From a virus: DNA of 47,253 bases. The DNA is taken from IMG/VR virus record IMGVR_UViG_3300020471_001814, positions 1 through 47,253 of that record; one strand, given 5' to 3'. The notes below the pieces were generated by a model, which was given only the letters and a program-made list of their open reading frames with translations, did not search any database and was not told the origin of the DNA. The position numbers were made by a program, and so were the translations under genes. Positions 1 to 6,911 of the stretch are shown here, one piece after another (position 1 is the first letter of the stretch; every line of letters begins with the position of its first letter).

Positions 1-88
1 AAGTTAATATACCCATAGATGCACAGATAGCAGCACATGCAAATCCTACTACCCATCCTATTCCAGCATAAATCCATTCTTTTTTCAT
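1..88 (-). CDS. Small membrane protein, 3' end cut by window edge
   Basis: An ATG at 88-86 opens a frame that stays open to the window edge (29 codons visible). The product begins MKKEWIYAGIGWVVGFACAA and is hydrophobic and rich in glycine and alanine, as in a single membrane span with small-residue packing. A strong SD (AGGAGAGG, about 91-100) lies just upstream and overlaps the stop codon of the preceding 19-residue peptide gene, so the two are probably translationally coupled. I do not recognise a family. A small phage membrane peptide is the only safe description. Confidence 0.55.
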   Translation of the reverse strand, partial: MKKEWIYAGIGWVVGFACAAICASMGILT

Positions 89-99
89 TTTACCTCTCC

Positions 100-159
100 T
101 TAACAATTACAGGAATTACAGTTACAAGAATCCCCACAACATTCACAGCATTTTATCAT
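100..159 (-). CDS. 19-residue cysteine-rich peptide, metallothionein-like
   Basis: The frame reads MIKCCECCGDSCNCNSCNC and stop: 8 cysteines in 19 residues, arranged as CC-x-CC-x3-C-x-C-x2-C-x-C. Clustered CC and CxC pairs are the hallmark of metal-thiolate peptides such as metallothioneins. A good SD (GGAG, followed by AAGTAAA and ATG) precedes the start. The TAA stop is part of TAAGGAG, the SD of the next gene. It is too short for ordinary gene callers. Metal binding is inference from composition only; membrane anchoring or a redox role are alternatives. The SD, the overlap with the next SD and the non-random composition argue that it is really translated. Confidence 0.55.
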   Translation of the reverse strand: MIKCCECCGDSCNCNSCNC

Positions 160-211
160 TTTACTTCTCCATTAAGTTAGTAATAAATATAAATCAATTC
201 AGAATGTACTC

Positions 212-409
212 TTATACGAATAGGTCGGGTTCGTATGGATCATTCATTCGTAGAGGTTTTTCTTTACTGGGTTGTGTTTCATAGAATTCAAGCTCTATGA
301 ACTTTTGAAATAACCCAAATCGATTTAGATTTATTATTGCAATACCGTACTGTAGTAACACCAAGCCCAATATACATAGCTTCTTTAGTAATTCGATAAA
401 CATGCTCAT
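212..409 (-). CDS. Small single-span membrane protein
   Basis: 65 residues. Residues about 8-28 form a hydrophobic segment (LLKKLCILGLVLLQYGIAII) flanked by lysines, followed by a polar, charged C-terminal tail of about 35 residues. The ATG overlaps the TGA of the upstream 35-residue gene in an ATGA arrangement, and an AGGA lies upstream, so the pair is coupled. The topology fits a small phage inner-membrane protein, but no family is recognised. Confidence 0.6.
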   Translation of the reverse strand: MSMFIELLKKLCILGLVLLQYGIAIINLNRFGLFQKFIELEFYETQPSKEKPLRMNDPYEPDLFV

Positions 410-513
410 TTGAATTTCCTATCTATATAATCAACGAATTCTAACATAATTAGGCCACCAAGCGATACCCACATCAAGTCCATATTAAATCCAAATGCAA
501 CTGCTTCCATCAT
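406..513 (-). CDS. 35-residue membrane peptide
   Basis: The frame from ATG 513 encodes 35 residues starting MMEAVAFGFNMDLMWVSLGG, a hydrophobic stretch followed by a charged end (DYIDRKFK). A GAGGGAG ribosome-binding site sits about 8 bases upstream, within the end of the preceding gene. The TGA stop shares bases with the next ATG (ATGA). Tight packing on both sides supports a real gene. It is too short to assign; it resembles the other mini membrane proteins of this cluster only in general character. Confidence 0.5.
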   Translation of the reverse strand: MMEAVAFGFNMDLMWVSLGGLIMLEFVDYIDRKFK

Positions 514-514
514 A

Positions 515-721
515 CTAAAACTCCCTCATACATCTCATAAAGCGTTTCATTACTCGCTTTATTATGTAGTTCTTATTACTATTTCGACTCATCATTAGTA
601 TTGCTTGACTTCTAATGATTGATTCCCTTAATTCACTCTTCATGATATTTTGATGTGGGATGGTGGGTTTACCTTCGGAATCCGTTAGGATTTCGGAGGA
701 TTTTATATTCAATGTATTCAT
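515..721 (-). CDS. Hypothetical small basic protein
   Basis: 68 residues, with a polar N-terminal half and a strongly basic C-terminal half (NKNYIIKRVMKRFMRCMREF). No membrane span and no recognisable domain. Its ATG overlaps the TGA of the upstream coiled-coil gene (ATGA), and its stop lies one base before the next start. Basic character could mean nucleic-acid binding or association with a membrane surface, but that is a guess. Confidence 0.55.
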   Translation of the reverse strand: MNTLNIKSSEILTDSEGKPTIPHQNIMKSELRESIIRSQAILMMSRNSNKNYIIKRVMKRFMRCMREF

Positions 722-999
722 TTATCCAAAACCTCTTCTAACCTTTTTTCTAGAGTCGTTAACCTCTCCTCTATGTCCTCGACTCTCTCTTTCTTATTAA
801 GTAATTGCTTTAGTAAATAACCCTGTCCATCAATGCGTTTCTCGAATTCTTTTATCTCATTAACCAATACTTCTAGTTTACTTACTCTCTCTTCACTAGC
901 CAATCCACTATTGTAACCATCCGGATCGGATATTACTTTCTTTAAATCATTTATTTTTTTTTCTAACTCTTTTATAAGATATAACTGATTTTGTTCCAT
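718..999 (-). CDS. Coiled-coil protein
   Basis: 93 residues, almost entirely heptad-like helix: leucine, isoleucine and valine spaced every 3-4 residues between lysine and glutamate (for example RVSKLEVLVNEIKEFEKR and EERLTTLEKRLEEVLDK). No membrane span. It lies directly behind another coiled-coil gene (stop at 1003, start at 999) and is coupled to the next gene. Likely an oligomerising accessory protein; partner and role are unknown. Confidence 0.6.
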   Translation of the reverse strand: MEQNQLYLIKELEKKINDLKKVISDPDGYNSGLASEERVSKLEVLVNEIKEFEKRIDGQGYLLKQLLNKKERVEDIEERLTTLEKRLEEVLDK

Positions 1000-1002
1000 T
1001 GT

Positions 1003-1287
1003 TTAACTCGTCATAGTATCCCATATGTTTTTAATAATCAGACTAATAAAACCAACACCAATCGGATACCGCCATTTTTTACTATCCTCTCTATACTGTG
1101 TATTCAACTTCGTTTCCGCCCATAGTCCTTCATGTGGATTAAACATATTCTCCTTAATAAAACTGAGATTTTCATCCGTTTTTTGATGAGCTTTTTCCAT
1201 ATCATTTTTCAAATCAATGATATCTTGTCGCATATCATCTAGTTTAAGATGAGCTATTTCCAATTGTTTTCTATCGTTTTGATTCAT
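1003..1287 (-). CDS. Coiled-coil protein with C-terminal membrane segment
   Basis: 94 residues. Residues about 5-45 are amphipathic helix with heptad spacing (ELAHLKLDDMRQD-like pattern). Residues about 73-90 (YPIGVGFISLIIKNIWD) are hydrophobic, consistent with a C-terminal anchor or amphipathic membrane helix. Upstream of the ATG there is no SD, only an AT-rich stretch (AATATTTATAAAC), which is unusual in this cluster. It sits next to a second coiled-coil gene, and the two products may form a hetero-oligomer. Function unknown. Confidence 0.6.
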   Translation of the reverse strand: MNQNDRKQLEIAHLKLDDMRQDIIDLKNDMEKAHQKTDENLSFIKENMFNPHEGLWAETKLNTQYREDSKKWRYPIGVGFISLIIKNIWDTMTS

Positions 1288-1298
1288 GTTTATAAATA

Positions 1299-1877
1299 TT
1301 ATTCATCTTCGTTTTCTAACCAAACTTCCTCTAATTTCTTACGCAATAAATTAGTGTTTTTAGGTGTAGTCAACATTCTACCTGTTGGTTTCATTATGAA
1401 GAAACAATTGTAGCACAACAGATGTAAGTTATCTAATGTGTGATTAGTATGGTCACCATCAAGAAAATTAATAATATACGGCCCTCTCATATCATTCTCT
1501 CTATAATCGTCATACCCACAGTTACTACATTCTTGCTTCAGATAACCGTCTCGAACTACTCTCTCTTGTAATTTCCAATGTGGATAGTTAGGATGTTTAC
1601 CATCAAATAAATCTTGTATCTTTACACCCCAACCAGTATTACCTTTGGATGTAATACCCTTACCTTGTTGATTCTTATTTTGCTCAAACAAGTCGTACAT
1701 TATAGCATATTTCTTAAATGTATTATAAGCTACACCAAGATGTTGTGCAGCTGCTCTGATAGATAGTGTACTTCTAATAGCCCACTCTATCCTACTCTTC
1801 GGAATTGGTTTACTACGAAATGGATTCTTTTTCTTTGGTCTATTTTCGTAATCGTGCAAATCAGTTAAATCAGACAT
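1299..1877 (-). CDS. HTH and HNH-like zinc endonuclease
   Basis: 192 residues. A helix-turn-helix region lies at about 38-56 (IRAAAQHLGVAYNTFKKYA). The C-terminal half has an HNH/endonuclease VII-like metal site: a CSNCG knuckle near 118-122, then LDGDHTNHTLDNLHLLCYNC, matching the family's D-H, N and CxxC pattern. Such proteins occur in phages as free-standing homing-type nucleases or as recombination nucleases. The HTH would supply target recognition. It overlaps the gene upstream by 8 bases. The first position of the HNH triad is replaced by D-G-D-H spacing, so activity is likely but not certain. Confidence 0.7.
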   Translation of the reverse strand: MSDLTDLHDYENRPKKKNPFRSKPIPKSRIEWAIRSTLSIRAAAQHLGVAYNTFKKYAIMYDLFEQNKNQQGKGITSKGNTGWGVKIQDLFDGKHPNYPHWKLQERVVRDGYLKQECSNCGYDDYRENDMRGPYIINFLDGDHTNHTLDNLHLLCYNCFFIMKPTGRMLTTPKNTNLLRKKLEEVWLENEDE

Positions 1878-2088
1878 TTCTCTTTCTACGTTTGCGTGGT
1901 GTCGGTTTAGGTTTACTTTCTAATCTGATTATCTCTTCTTTGAGAGCTTTTCTAACCACCCTTAAATCATATATCTCATTCTCTAATCGTGATACTTTAT
2001 TTGTGTTTGTTATATGCATAATGCTAACACCACCTATAGCACCTAATATCATACCAAACCACACCCACATAACTATTGAAAATTCCAT
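1870..2088 (-). CDS. Membrane-anchored coiled-coil protein with basic tail
   Basis: 72 residues. An N-terminal membrane span (about 4-27, VMWVWFGMILGAIGGVSIM) is followed by a short coiled coil (VSRLENEIYDLRVVRKALKEE) and a proline- and arginine-rich tail (KPKPTPRKRRKRNV). The layout recalls inner-membrane spanins or small Rz-like proteins, but no partner outer-membrane spanin is visible, so this is only an analogy. The stop overlaps the start of the HNH gene by 8 bases; the preceding gene ends two bases upstream. Confidence 0.6.
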   Translation of the reverse strand: MEFSIVMWVWFGMILGAIGGVSIMHITNTNKVSRLENEIYDLRVVRKALKEEIIRLESKPKPTPRKRRKRNV

Positions 2089-2089
2089 A

Positions 2090-2350
2090 TTAAATCACAC
2101 ATTCCGTATATGGTATTATATCCCAAACATATATACCAACAAAGGCAACTACCCCACCTAACACAGTGGCAAAAGCATCCCAATTATTCCATCCACTCGT
2201 AGCAAAATACTTATCATACAACTCTTTACCAAATGCTAGAATACCTAATACTATCCAAGACTCTGTTATTGCGAATCCTGCAGCTCCTGCCATAAAATGC
2301 ATAAACTTGTCCTCACCCCATTGTAACATAAAATCATTGAATTTACTCAT
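2090..2350 (-). CDS. Small membrane protein, possibly YfiM/DUF2279-like
   Basis: 86 residues with two hydrophobic segments (about 18-40 and 62-78). The conserved-looking polar residues D-K-x-x-H-F near the first span, G-K-E-x-x-D after it and W-D-x-x-A-T before the second resemble the YfiM/DUF2279 group of small periplasmic or membrane proteins. I rate this match as weak. A holin-like role is possible because it neighbours a membrane-anchored basic coiled-coil protein, but no lysozyme gene is present in the window. It overlaps the acidic gene upstream by 8 bases. Confidence 0.55.
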   Translation of the reverse strand: MSKFNDFMLQWGEDKFMHFMAGAAGFAITESWIVLGILAFGKELYDKYFATSGWNNWDAFATVLGGVVAFVGIYVWDIIPYTECVI

Positions 2351-2570
2351 CTTCCTTCTCCTTCTTAGTTATACTGTAAGCTACCTCTGATAGTTTTTCG
2401 TTTTCATCATCTAATAATGGACTGTTCTGATGTACTACGACAACACTACCACTATCTAAATTAGAAACATTTTTCTCATAATCCAACTTTACACTAATAG
2501 CTTCTTCAGCCATCTGAACCATCAATTGATTTAGTTCGTCTTGTTGTTCCTTACTTAATTCTTTGCTCAT
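2343..2570 (-). CDS. Hypothetical small acidic protein
   Basis: 75 residues, strongly acidic, with no membrane span. The N-terminal third is helical (KEQQDELNQLMVQMAEEA), then a short valine-rich segment (GSVVVVHQ) and a charged tail. The ATG overlaps the stop of the upstream gene (ATGA type). No family recognised. Its strong negative charge next to several basic small proteins might hint at a binding partner or a DNA mimic, which is not supported further. Confidence 0.5.
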   Translation of the reverse strand: MSKELSKEQQDELNQLMVQMAEEAISVKLDYEKNVSNLDSGSVVVVHQNSPLLDDENEKLSEVAYSITKKEKEDE

Positions 2571-2764
2571 TGTTGATACTCTTGTATTATATTTAGAGCT
2601 TTTTCATATTCTCCTTCACTGTTATTTAAATTGAGATACCAACCCTTTTTACCATCTACCCCCACCTTAATATGAGCGACAATAAGTCTAGCCAAATCCT
2701 CATTTCCAATGTGATTTCTACCAGTGTTATATCTGTCTAATACTTTTTTAATTAATTTTTCCAT
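2567..2764 (-). CDS. Hypothetical small protein
   Basis: 65 residues, mixed charge and predicted soluble, beginning MEKLIKKVLDRYNTGRNHIG. No motif recognised. An AAGG lies about 7 bases before the ATG. It follows the upstream gene by one base and is coupled to the next gene. Part of the run of small genes driven from the promoter near 3.75 kb. Confidence 0.5.
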   Translation of the reverse strand: MEKLIKKVLDRYNTGRNHIGNEDLARLIVAHIKVGVDGKKGWYLNLNNSEGEYEKALNIIQEYQQ

Positions 2765-2765
2765 T

Positions 2766-3011
2766 TTAAACCTTCAACTCATCATCAACTATTTCTTTAT
2801 CTTCTTTCCACCACTCAATTTGTCTGTTTTGTAGTGATGCTTTAAATTGTAAATCGTATTGTTCCTCTGTCATTACCTTCCAAATATTATTGAACTCTTT
2901 CTTATCTATTTGTTTTCTGGCTAAAAAAAACTCTTTGGCTACTTTTAAATCACCACTAACTTCTGTTTTGTCTACAATATTATCTCCCCTATCAACTAGC
3001 ACATATTTCAC
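2766..3011 (-). CDS. Hypothetical small phage protein, GTG start
   Basis: 81 residues, soluble and charged, beginning MKYVLVDRGDNIVDKTEVSG. The start is a GTG at 3011-3009, supported by a perfect SD (AGGAG, 3019-3023) 7 bases upstream. An out-of-frame ATG two bases earlier stops at once. The first strand-loop pattern (YVLVDRGDNIV) suggests a small alpha/beta domain. I do not recognise the family. Confidence 0.55.
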   Translation of the reverse strand: MKYVLVDRGDNIVDKTEVSGDLKVAKEFFLARKQIDKKEFNNIWKVMTEEQYDLQFKASLQNRQIEWWKEDKEIVDDELKV

Positions 3012-3021
3012 ATCTTTTCTC

Positions 3022-3558
3022 CTAATCTAATACAATTTGAAACTTCTCCTCTGAATTATACCAAATTGCAGTTAATGTTAAAGTGTCACCAATCATGCTT
3101 CTAACTGGTGCTATCATATTATTTATCTCACCATCAACATTGCTGTAACTAATTATATTTGAAGTTGGTACTTCCATCCCATTAAAACCTATCATGTATG
3201 ATGTATCTACTGATACATAAGTTCCAGCATCATTGAAATTTCTGTTAATGATGTAACCTAAAGTATCACCAAGATACCAGTATAAATCAGATTCCCATTC
3301 AATCCAAAAGAATTCAACAGGATTTCCATCAATTGTATTTACTGAACCAGAGACTCTATGTAAAGTCTGCCAGTTGCTCTCATCCATATCTAGATGATAA
3401 TATCCATTCTCATCAATTGGTAGTCTTACATTAAAAGACACTATTTCAGAACTGATATCCTCAGATGCTATTATTATTTCATCTTCACATCCAATGAATA
3501 GACTAAATCCTATTAGGGTGATTAGTCCAACTATTTTTCTTATCACGTTGTTTACCAT
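3022..3558 (-). CDS. Predicted phage-encoded lipoprotein
   Basis: 178 residues. A type II signal peptide is clear: basic N-terminus (VIRK), hydrophobic core (IVGLITLIGFSLF) and lipobox FIGC with the cysteine at 24, so the mature protein should be lipid-anchored in the envelope. The remaining 150 residues are polar and beta-rich (many D, Y, W, T and S), like small surface lipoproteins of marine bacteria. The gene overlaps the upstream reading frame by 56 bases, much more than its neighbours do. Phage lipoproteins often act in superinfection exclusion, but nothing here shows a target. An in-frame GTG three codons further in could also be the start. Confidence 0.7.
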   Translation of the reverse strand: MVNNVIRKIVGLITLIGFSLFIGCEDEIIIASEDISSEIVSFNVRLPIDENGYYHLDMDESNWQTLHRVSGSVNTIDGNPVEFFWIEWESDLYWYLGDTLGYIINRNFNDAGTYVSVDTSYMIGFNGMEVPTSNIISYSNVDGEINNMIAPVRSMIGDTLTLTAIWYNSEEKFQIVLD

Positions 3559-3715
3559 TTTTTTTGTAACCTTTTTTGTTTGTTTTTGTTTCTAATTTAT
3601 CCCATTGTTGTTTACTATGTGATTTTCTCTTTTGATGGAACTTTTTACGAGTTTCCTCTAAATGAAGCTCCTCTTCCATATCAATGTAATCTTCCCAGTC
3701 TTTTACTGTCGGCAT
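3503..3715 (-). CDS. Small highly basic protein, first gene after promoter
   Basis: 70 residues. An acidic start (KDWEDYIDMEEELHLEE) is followed by a long lysine-rich tail (KKFHQKRKSHSKQQ and beyond). An SD (GGGAG, 3723-3727) lies 7 bases upstream, and a sigma70-type promoter 24-52 bases upstream, so this is the first gene of the small-gene transcription unit. Its last 56 bases overlap the lipoprotein gene in another frame, so the natural C-terminus may have been altered by insertion of that gene. Function unknown. Confidence 0.6.
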   Translation of the reverse strand: MPTVKDWEDYIDMEEELHLEETRKKFHQKRKSHSKQQWDKLETKTNKKGYKKNGKQRDKKNSWTNHPNRI

Positions 3716-3722
3716 GTGTAGT

Positions 3723-3727
3723 CTCCC
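3723..3727 (-). promoter_or_regulatory. Ribosome-binding site of the 3715 gene
   Basis: GGGAG on the minus strand, 7 bases before the ATG at 3715. It fixes the start of the first gene behind the promoter at 3739-3767. Confidence 0.6.
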
Positions 3728-3738
3728 AATTACGGTTA

Positions 3739-3767
3739 AATATACAACAAAAAGTAATACAAGTCAA
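3739..3767 (-). promoter_or_regulatory. Sigma70-type promoter of the small-gene cluster
   Basis: On the minus strand: -35 TTGACT (3767-3762), 17-base spacer, -10 TATATT (3744-3739). The context CTTGACT and GTTGTATATT is shared with two other intergenic sites in this window (39029-39058 and 45465-45494). The predicted transcript would start near 3732, about 16 bases before the start codon at 3715. The -35 box overlaps the last codons of the upstream gene (stop at 3764). Confidence 0.75.
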
Positions 3768-4006
3768 GTACTTTTTATTTTCCACTTTTCTAATTTATTA
3801 ACAAACTCTTCTATGGTATATGGATTTTTCTTATCATCAAGAATTCTGATGGTTTCGATTATTTCTGGCTTATCATTCAATATTCTCTGTAATATCATAA
3901 AACCAATTGACGGATAAAATGTCTCAAAACTTTCTTCTCCTAAAACATTTGTTTCAAATAATACATCCTTTTCGGTATCACCTTTCAATAATAAATAGTA
4001 AGTCAT
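3764..4006 (-). CDS. Conserved-looking small phage protein
   Basis: 80 residues, alpha/beta, soluble, beginning MTYYLLLKGDTEKDVLFETN and ending in a helical, lysine-rich segment (TIEEFVNKLEKWKIKST). It looks like a small conserved protein of T4-type marine phages that I have seen without a function; I hold this loosely. There is no SD before the ATG, only AT-rich sequence. It stands between PhoH and the third promoter, 28 bases after the PhoH stop. Confidence 0.55.
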   Translation of the reverse strand: MTYYLLLKGDTEKDVLFETNVLGEESFETFYPSIGFMILQRILNDKPEIIETIRILDDKKNPYTIEEFVNKLEKWKIKST

Positions 4007-4034
4007 TAAATCAAAATTAATATTTTTTTCATTT

Positions 4035-4772
4035 TTACAATTTTATTTCGTGCTCATCTTCATATGTTTTTAATATTCTTTTGACTAGTGGGTGTCTAAT
4101 ACAATCACCTCTATCAAACTCCATATGATTAACACCCTCTACTCCCTTTAATCTGAACCAAACATCATAAAAACCACTCTTTTCATAAGCAGTGACACCA
4201 TTAGCTTTGTACTTGTCACACTGACTCAAATCACCTTGAATAATCATTTTACATTTATCTGATATTCTTGTCATAATCGTCTTGATTTGCATCGGTGATA
4301 CATTCTGTGCCTCATCCAATATCACATAACAATTCTCTAAGTTTGTTCCCCTTAAAAAATTTAACACACCAATCTCTATCTTACCATCTTGAATCATCTT
4401 ACCAGCCTTTGCCTTACCAATTATCTTATCCAATATGGTGAATGTGGATTCGTTATACTGTTGAATCTTTTTGTCTAATTCACCAGGTAAATATCCTAAC
4501 TTATCCTCATTACCAACATCCACGGTTGGATTGATGATTATTAATTTGTCATAACCCGTACCTCTTCTAAGTACATCTTGTAATGCCTTATAGATTGATA
4601 CATATGTTTTACCAGTTCCCGCTATACCATGACATAAAACTAATTGAGTTTGCTCTTCACTAATGATATCGTAAAATATCTTTTGATTTAGTGTTTTGAA
4701 CTCTATGTTGTTAACTATCTTTGGTATCGCTCCTATTGTTGTCTTGTAAACTCTCTTCTTTTTTTGTACCAT
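4035..4772 (-). CDS. phoH: PhoH-like ATPase
   Basis: 245 residues. Walker A is GIAGTGKT at 49-56 and Walker B ILDEAQN at 151-157, the signature of the PhoH family of P-loop ATPases related to superfamily 1 helicases. A sensor-like segment IIQGDLSQCD follows near 198-207. PhoH is common in marine T4-like phages; its role there is unsettled (RNA or phosphate-stress metabolism has been proposed). The gene overlaps the end of the upstream glycosyltransferase by 62 bases in another frame, which marks the downstream border of the glycan island. Confidence 0.9.
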   Translation of the reverse strand: MVQKKKRVYKTTIGAIPKIVNNIEFKTLNQKIFYDIISEEQTQLVLCHGIAGTGKTYVSIYKALQDVLRRGTGYDKLIIINPTVDVGNEDKLGYLPGELDKKIQQYNESTFTILDKIIGKAKAGKMIQDGKIEIGVLNFLRGTNLENCYVILDEAQNVSPMQIKTIMTRISDKCKMIIQGDLSQCDKYKANGVTAYEKSGFYDVWFRLKGVEGVNHMEFDRGDCIRHPLVKRILKTYEDEHEIKL

Positions 4773-5994
4773 TTTTGTATACCTTTACTAAATCTTTTTC
4801 ATAAGTTTTTAATGATTTAATGTCTAAATCAAATATCTCTAACTGCATAGTTCCTAACTCACCACTATCTTGCAATATCTCTGATAAATTCACCAATATC
4901 TGAAAGTTTTGTGGTGTTAACTTTTGTGCGTCAAACCTAACAATAATATCATTTGTCGGATTTAGGTGTTGAGAGTGTATTCTCTTTTTTAAATCAAATT
5001 TAGTGTTTGGCTGTTCCTCTTTTATATAAGTATTCACACCAAATCCTTTATGTCCAACCCAATCACCATAGATATTACTACACCACGGTTCTAATTCTTT
5101 TAACATATTATTATCACAATTCTCTACTACAAATCCAATGTTATATTTTGGTGGTATAACAGGATGTAGCAACTCATCGTGTTTTACCATATGTCCCCAC
5201 TTACGAATAAAATTTCTCGTGGAACGAAGATTTTGAGCTAACCACTCTGAAGATTCTCTACCTTTCATAAAGACTTGACCTGCTGGATTTCTAAGTGCCC
5301 CATCTTTAAATCTTGAACCTCTACAAGTCATATGATAAACATAACCTTCCCAAGTCTGAATTAATTCATAACCAGCTAATTTAAATCTGTTGAATATATC
5401 CGAGTCCTCTTTTGATTGTGGGGCGTATAACGGGTCGTGTCCACCAATACTCGTAAAGTCATCCTTGTATATAGCCCACGGAGCAAATATACCATTAGTA
5501 ATCTTATCTTCTGGCATTCCTTCCCAAGTCTGATTTATAAAATTCAATAATCCTTGTTCATCAAACTCCTCAGGTTCTATTCCAAAATCTTGTAAAACTT
5601 TTTCTGGTCCATCAGGATGTAGTGGTGGTTCTATACGAGTGGCACTTACTACCTTACCCCGTTCTAAATGTTTAAGTATCTCCGTATCTAATTTAGGACA
5701 GGCGTACATATCAGCATGGTATATCATCACGATATCATTTGTCGCCATATCTACTAGCGTATCATATAAAATGGTATGTCCAAGTCTTTTAGGGCCCTTA
5801 TTACGATGTATTTTTACATTTTTGTCTTTTTTAACTATCTCATTCATCCACTCCCAAGTTCCATCATCAGAGAAATCATCAGCCCAGCATATCTCATGTC
5901 GATATCCTAGATTCTTTCTGATAGAGTTGTAACTCCACTTTAGATACTTTAGGTTATTTCTACTTGGTTGTATAAAACTTATTACTTTATCCAT
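4711..5994 (-). CDS. Family 2 (GT-A) glycosyltransferase
   Basis: 427 residues. The N-terminal 260 residues are a GT2 fold: nucleotide-binding ADDFSDDGT at 38-46, metal-site region IYHADMY at 91-97, and an acceptor-side GGHDP then SKEDSD segment in the C-terminal half of the domain. The last 130 residues are an added domain with alternating strands and helices that I do not recognise. It would transfer a sugar from a nucleotide donor in the cytoplasm. It is the last gene of the glycan island. Its middle is more GC-rich (30 of 60 bases at 5401-5460) than the AT-rich sugar genes upstream. Confidence 0.85.
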   Translation of the reverse strand: MDKVISFIQPSRNNLKYLKWSYNSIRKNLGYRHEICWADDFSDDGTWEWMNEIVKKDKNVKIHRNKGPKRLGHTILYDTLVDMATNDIVMIYHADMYACPKLDTEILKHLERGKVVSATRIEPPLHPDGPEKVLQDFGIEPEEFDEQGLLNFINQTWEGMPEDKITNGIFAPWAIYKDDFTSIGGHDPLYAPQSKEDSDIFNRFKLAGYELIQTWEGYVYHMTCRGSRFKDGALRNPAGQVFMKGRESSEWLAQNLRSTRNFIRKWGHMVKHDELLHPVIPPKYNIGFVVENCDNNMLKELEPWCSNIYGDWVGHKGFGVNTYIKEEQPNTKFDLKKRIHSQHLNPTNDIIVRFDAQKLTPQNFQILVNLSEILQDSGELGTMQLEIFDLDIKSLKTYEKDLVKVYKNGTKKEESLQDNNRSDTKDS

Positions 5995-6911
5995 TATACT
6001 AATCCTATATCCTTCTTATATTTTTTTATCCAATCCTCTATCACCATAGTTGGTTTCCAACCTAACAACTTAAAAGCTAAAGAGTTATCTGCTAATGTTT
6101 GTTTCGGTTCAATAACTGGATTTTTATAAACTCTATCACCCCCTATCATATCTGCTAACTGATTAACAGATCTGTTCTCACCATTACCTATATTAATAAC
6201 TTCCCCATTACCAACGTTATGCGAATGTGATGCTAGTATGTTAGCCCTAACAACATCACCAACATAAGTAAAATCTCTCAATTGCTCCCCATCACCATTA
6301 ATTGTCATTGGTTTGTTGTTTAGTCTTTGGTTAGCGAATATACCCATAACTAAACAATAAGCACCTTCTAATAATTGTCTTTCACCATAAACACTAAAAT
6401 ATCTGAGTGATACTGTCTCAATATCATATATCTGTGCAAATGTTTTACAGTAAATTTCACCCATAAGTTTTTGTGCACCATATGGTGACAGTGGATTTGT
6501 GGAAACTTTTTCATTAGTAGGAAATACGTTTGTATTACCATACGCTGATGAAGATGCACTATATACAAATCTTCTAACTTTACTGTCTACTGCCATTTTT
6601 AATAAATTTAAAGTGCCATCCACATTTGTTTTATTGAAAGAAATTGGGTCCGTAATAGATGGTTGTACTCTAGCTTTTGCAGCTGTATGAAATACAGTAT
6701 CTACACCATCGAAACATTCTCGACTCCAAAAATATTCATCAAAATAATCCTCACTAATATCAACTTCCATAAATTTAGCTTTTGGATTTATGTTTTCTAC
6801 TTTTCCACTTGATATATTATCAAATACGATAACTTCATGACCATCTTCAATTAATTTGTCAACTAAATTACTTCCAATAAAACCAGCCCCACCTGTAACA
6901 ATGTATCTCAT
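5994..6911 (-). CDS. NAD-dependent nucleotide-sugar epimerase (GalE/WbpP type)
   Basis: 305 residues, an extended short-chain dehydrogenase. NAD-binding GGAGFIGS at 7-14; catalytic YxxxK as YGAQK with Y144 and K148; supporting serines in YSASSSAYG just before. RDFTYVGDV near 212-220 is typical of UDP-glucose or UDP-GlcNAc 4-epimerases and related dehydratases. It acts in the cytoplasm, interconverting a UDP- or other NDP-sugar. The exact substrate cannot be read from sequence. The neighbours overlap by a few bases on both sides. Confidence 0.85.
   Translation of the reverse strand: MRYIVTGGAGFIGSNLVDKLIEDGHEVIVFDNISSGKVENINPKAKFMEVDISEDYFDEYFWSRECFDGVDTVFHTAAKARVQPSITDPISFNKTNVDGTLNLLKMAVDSKVRRFVYSASSSAYGNTNVFPTNEKVSTNPLSPYGAQKLMGEIYCKTFAQIYDIETVSLRYFSVYGERQLLEGAYCLVMGIFANQRLNNKPMTINGDGEQLRDFTYVGDVVRANILASHSHNVGNGEVINIGNGENRSVNQLADMIGGDRVYKNPVIEPKQTLADNSLAFKLLGWKPTMVIEDWIKKYKKDIGLV

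Noticed and set aside
1291-1298. TATAAATA, the T4 late-promoter word, on the plus strand
   Set aside because: It points away from all genes; nothing on the plus strand is supported, and the word is likely by chance in AT-rich sequence.
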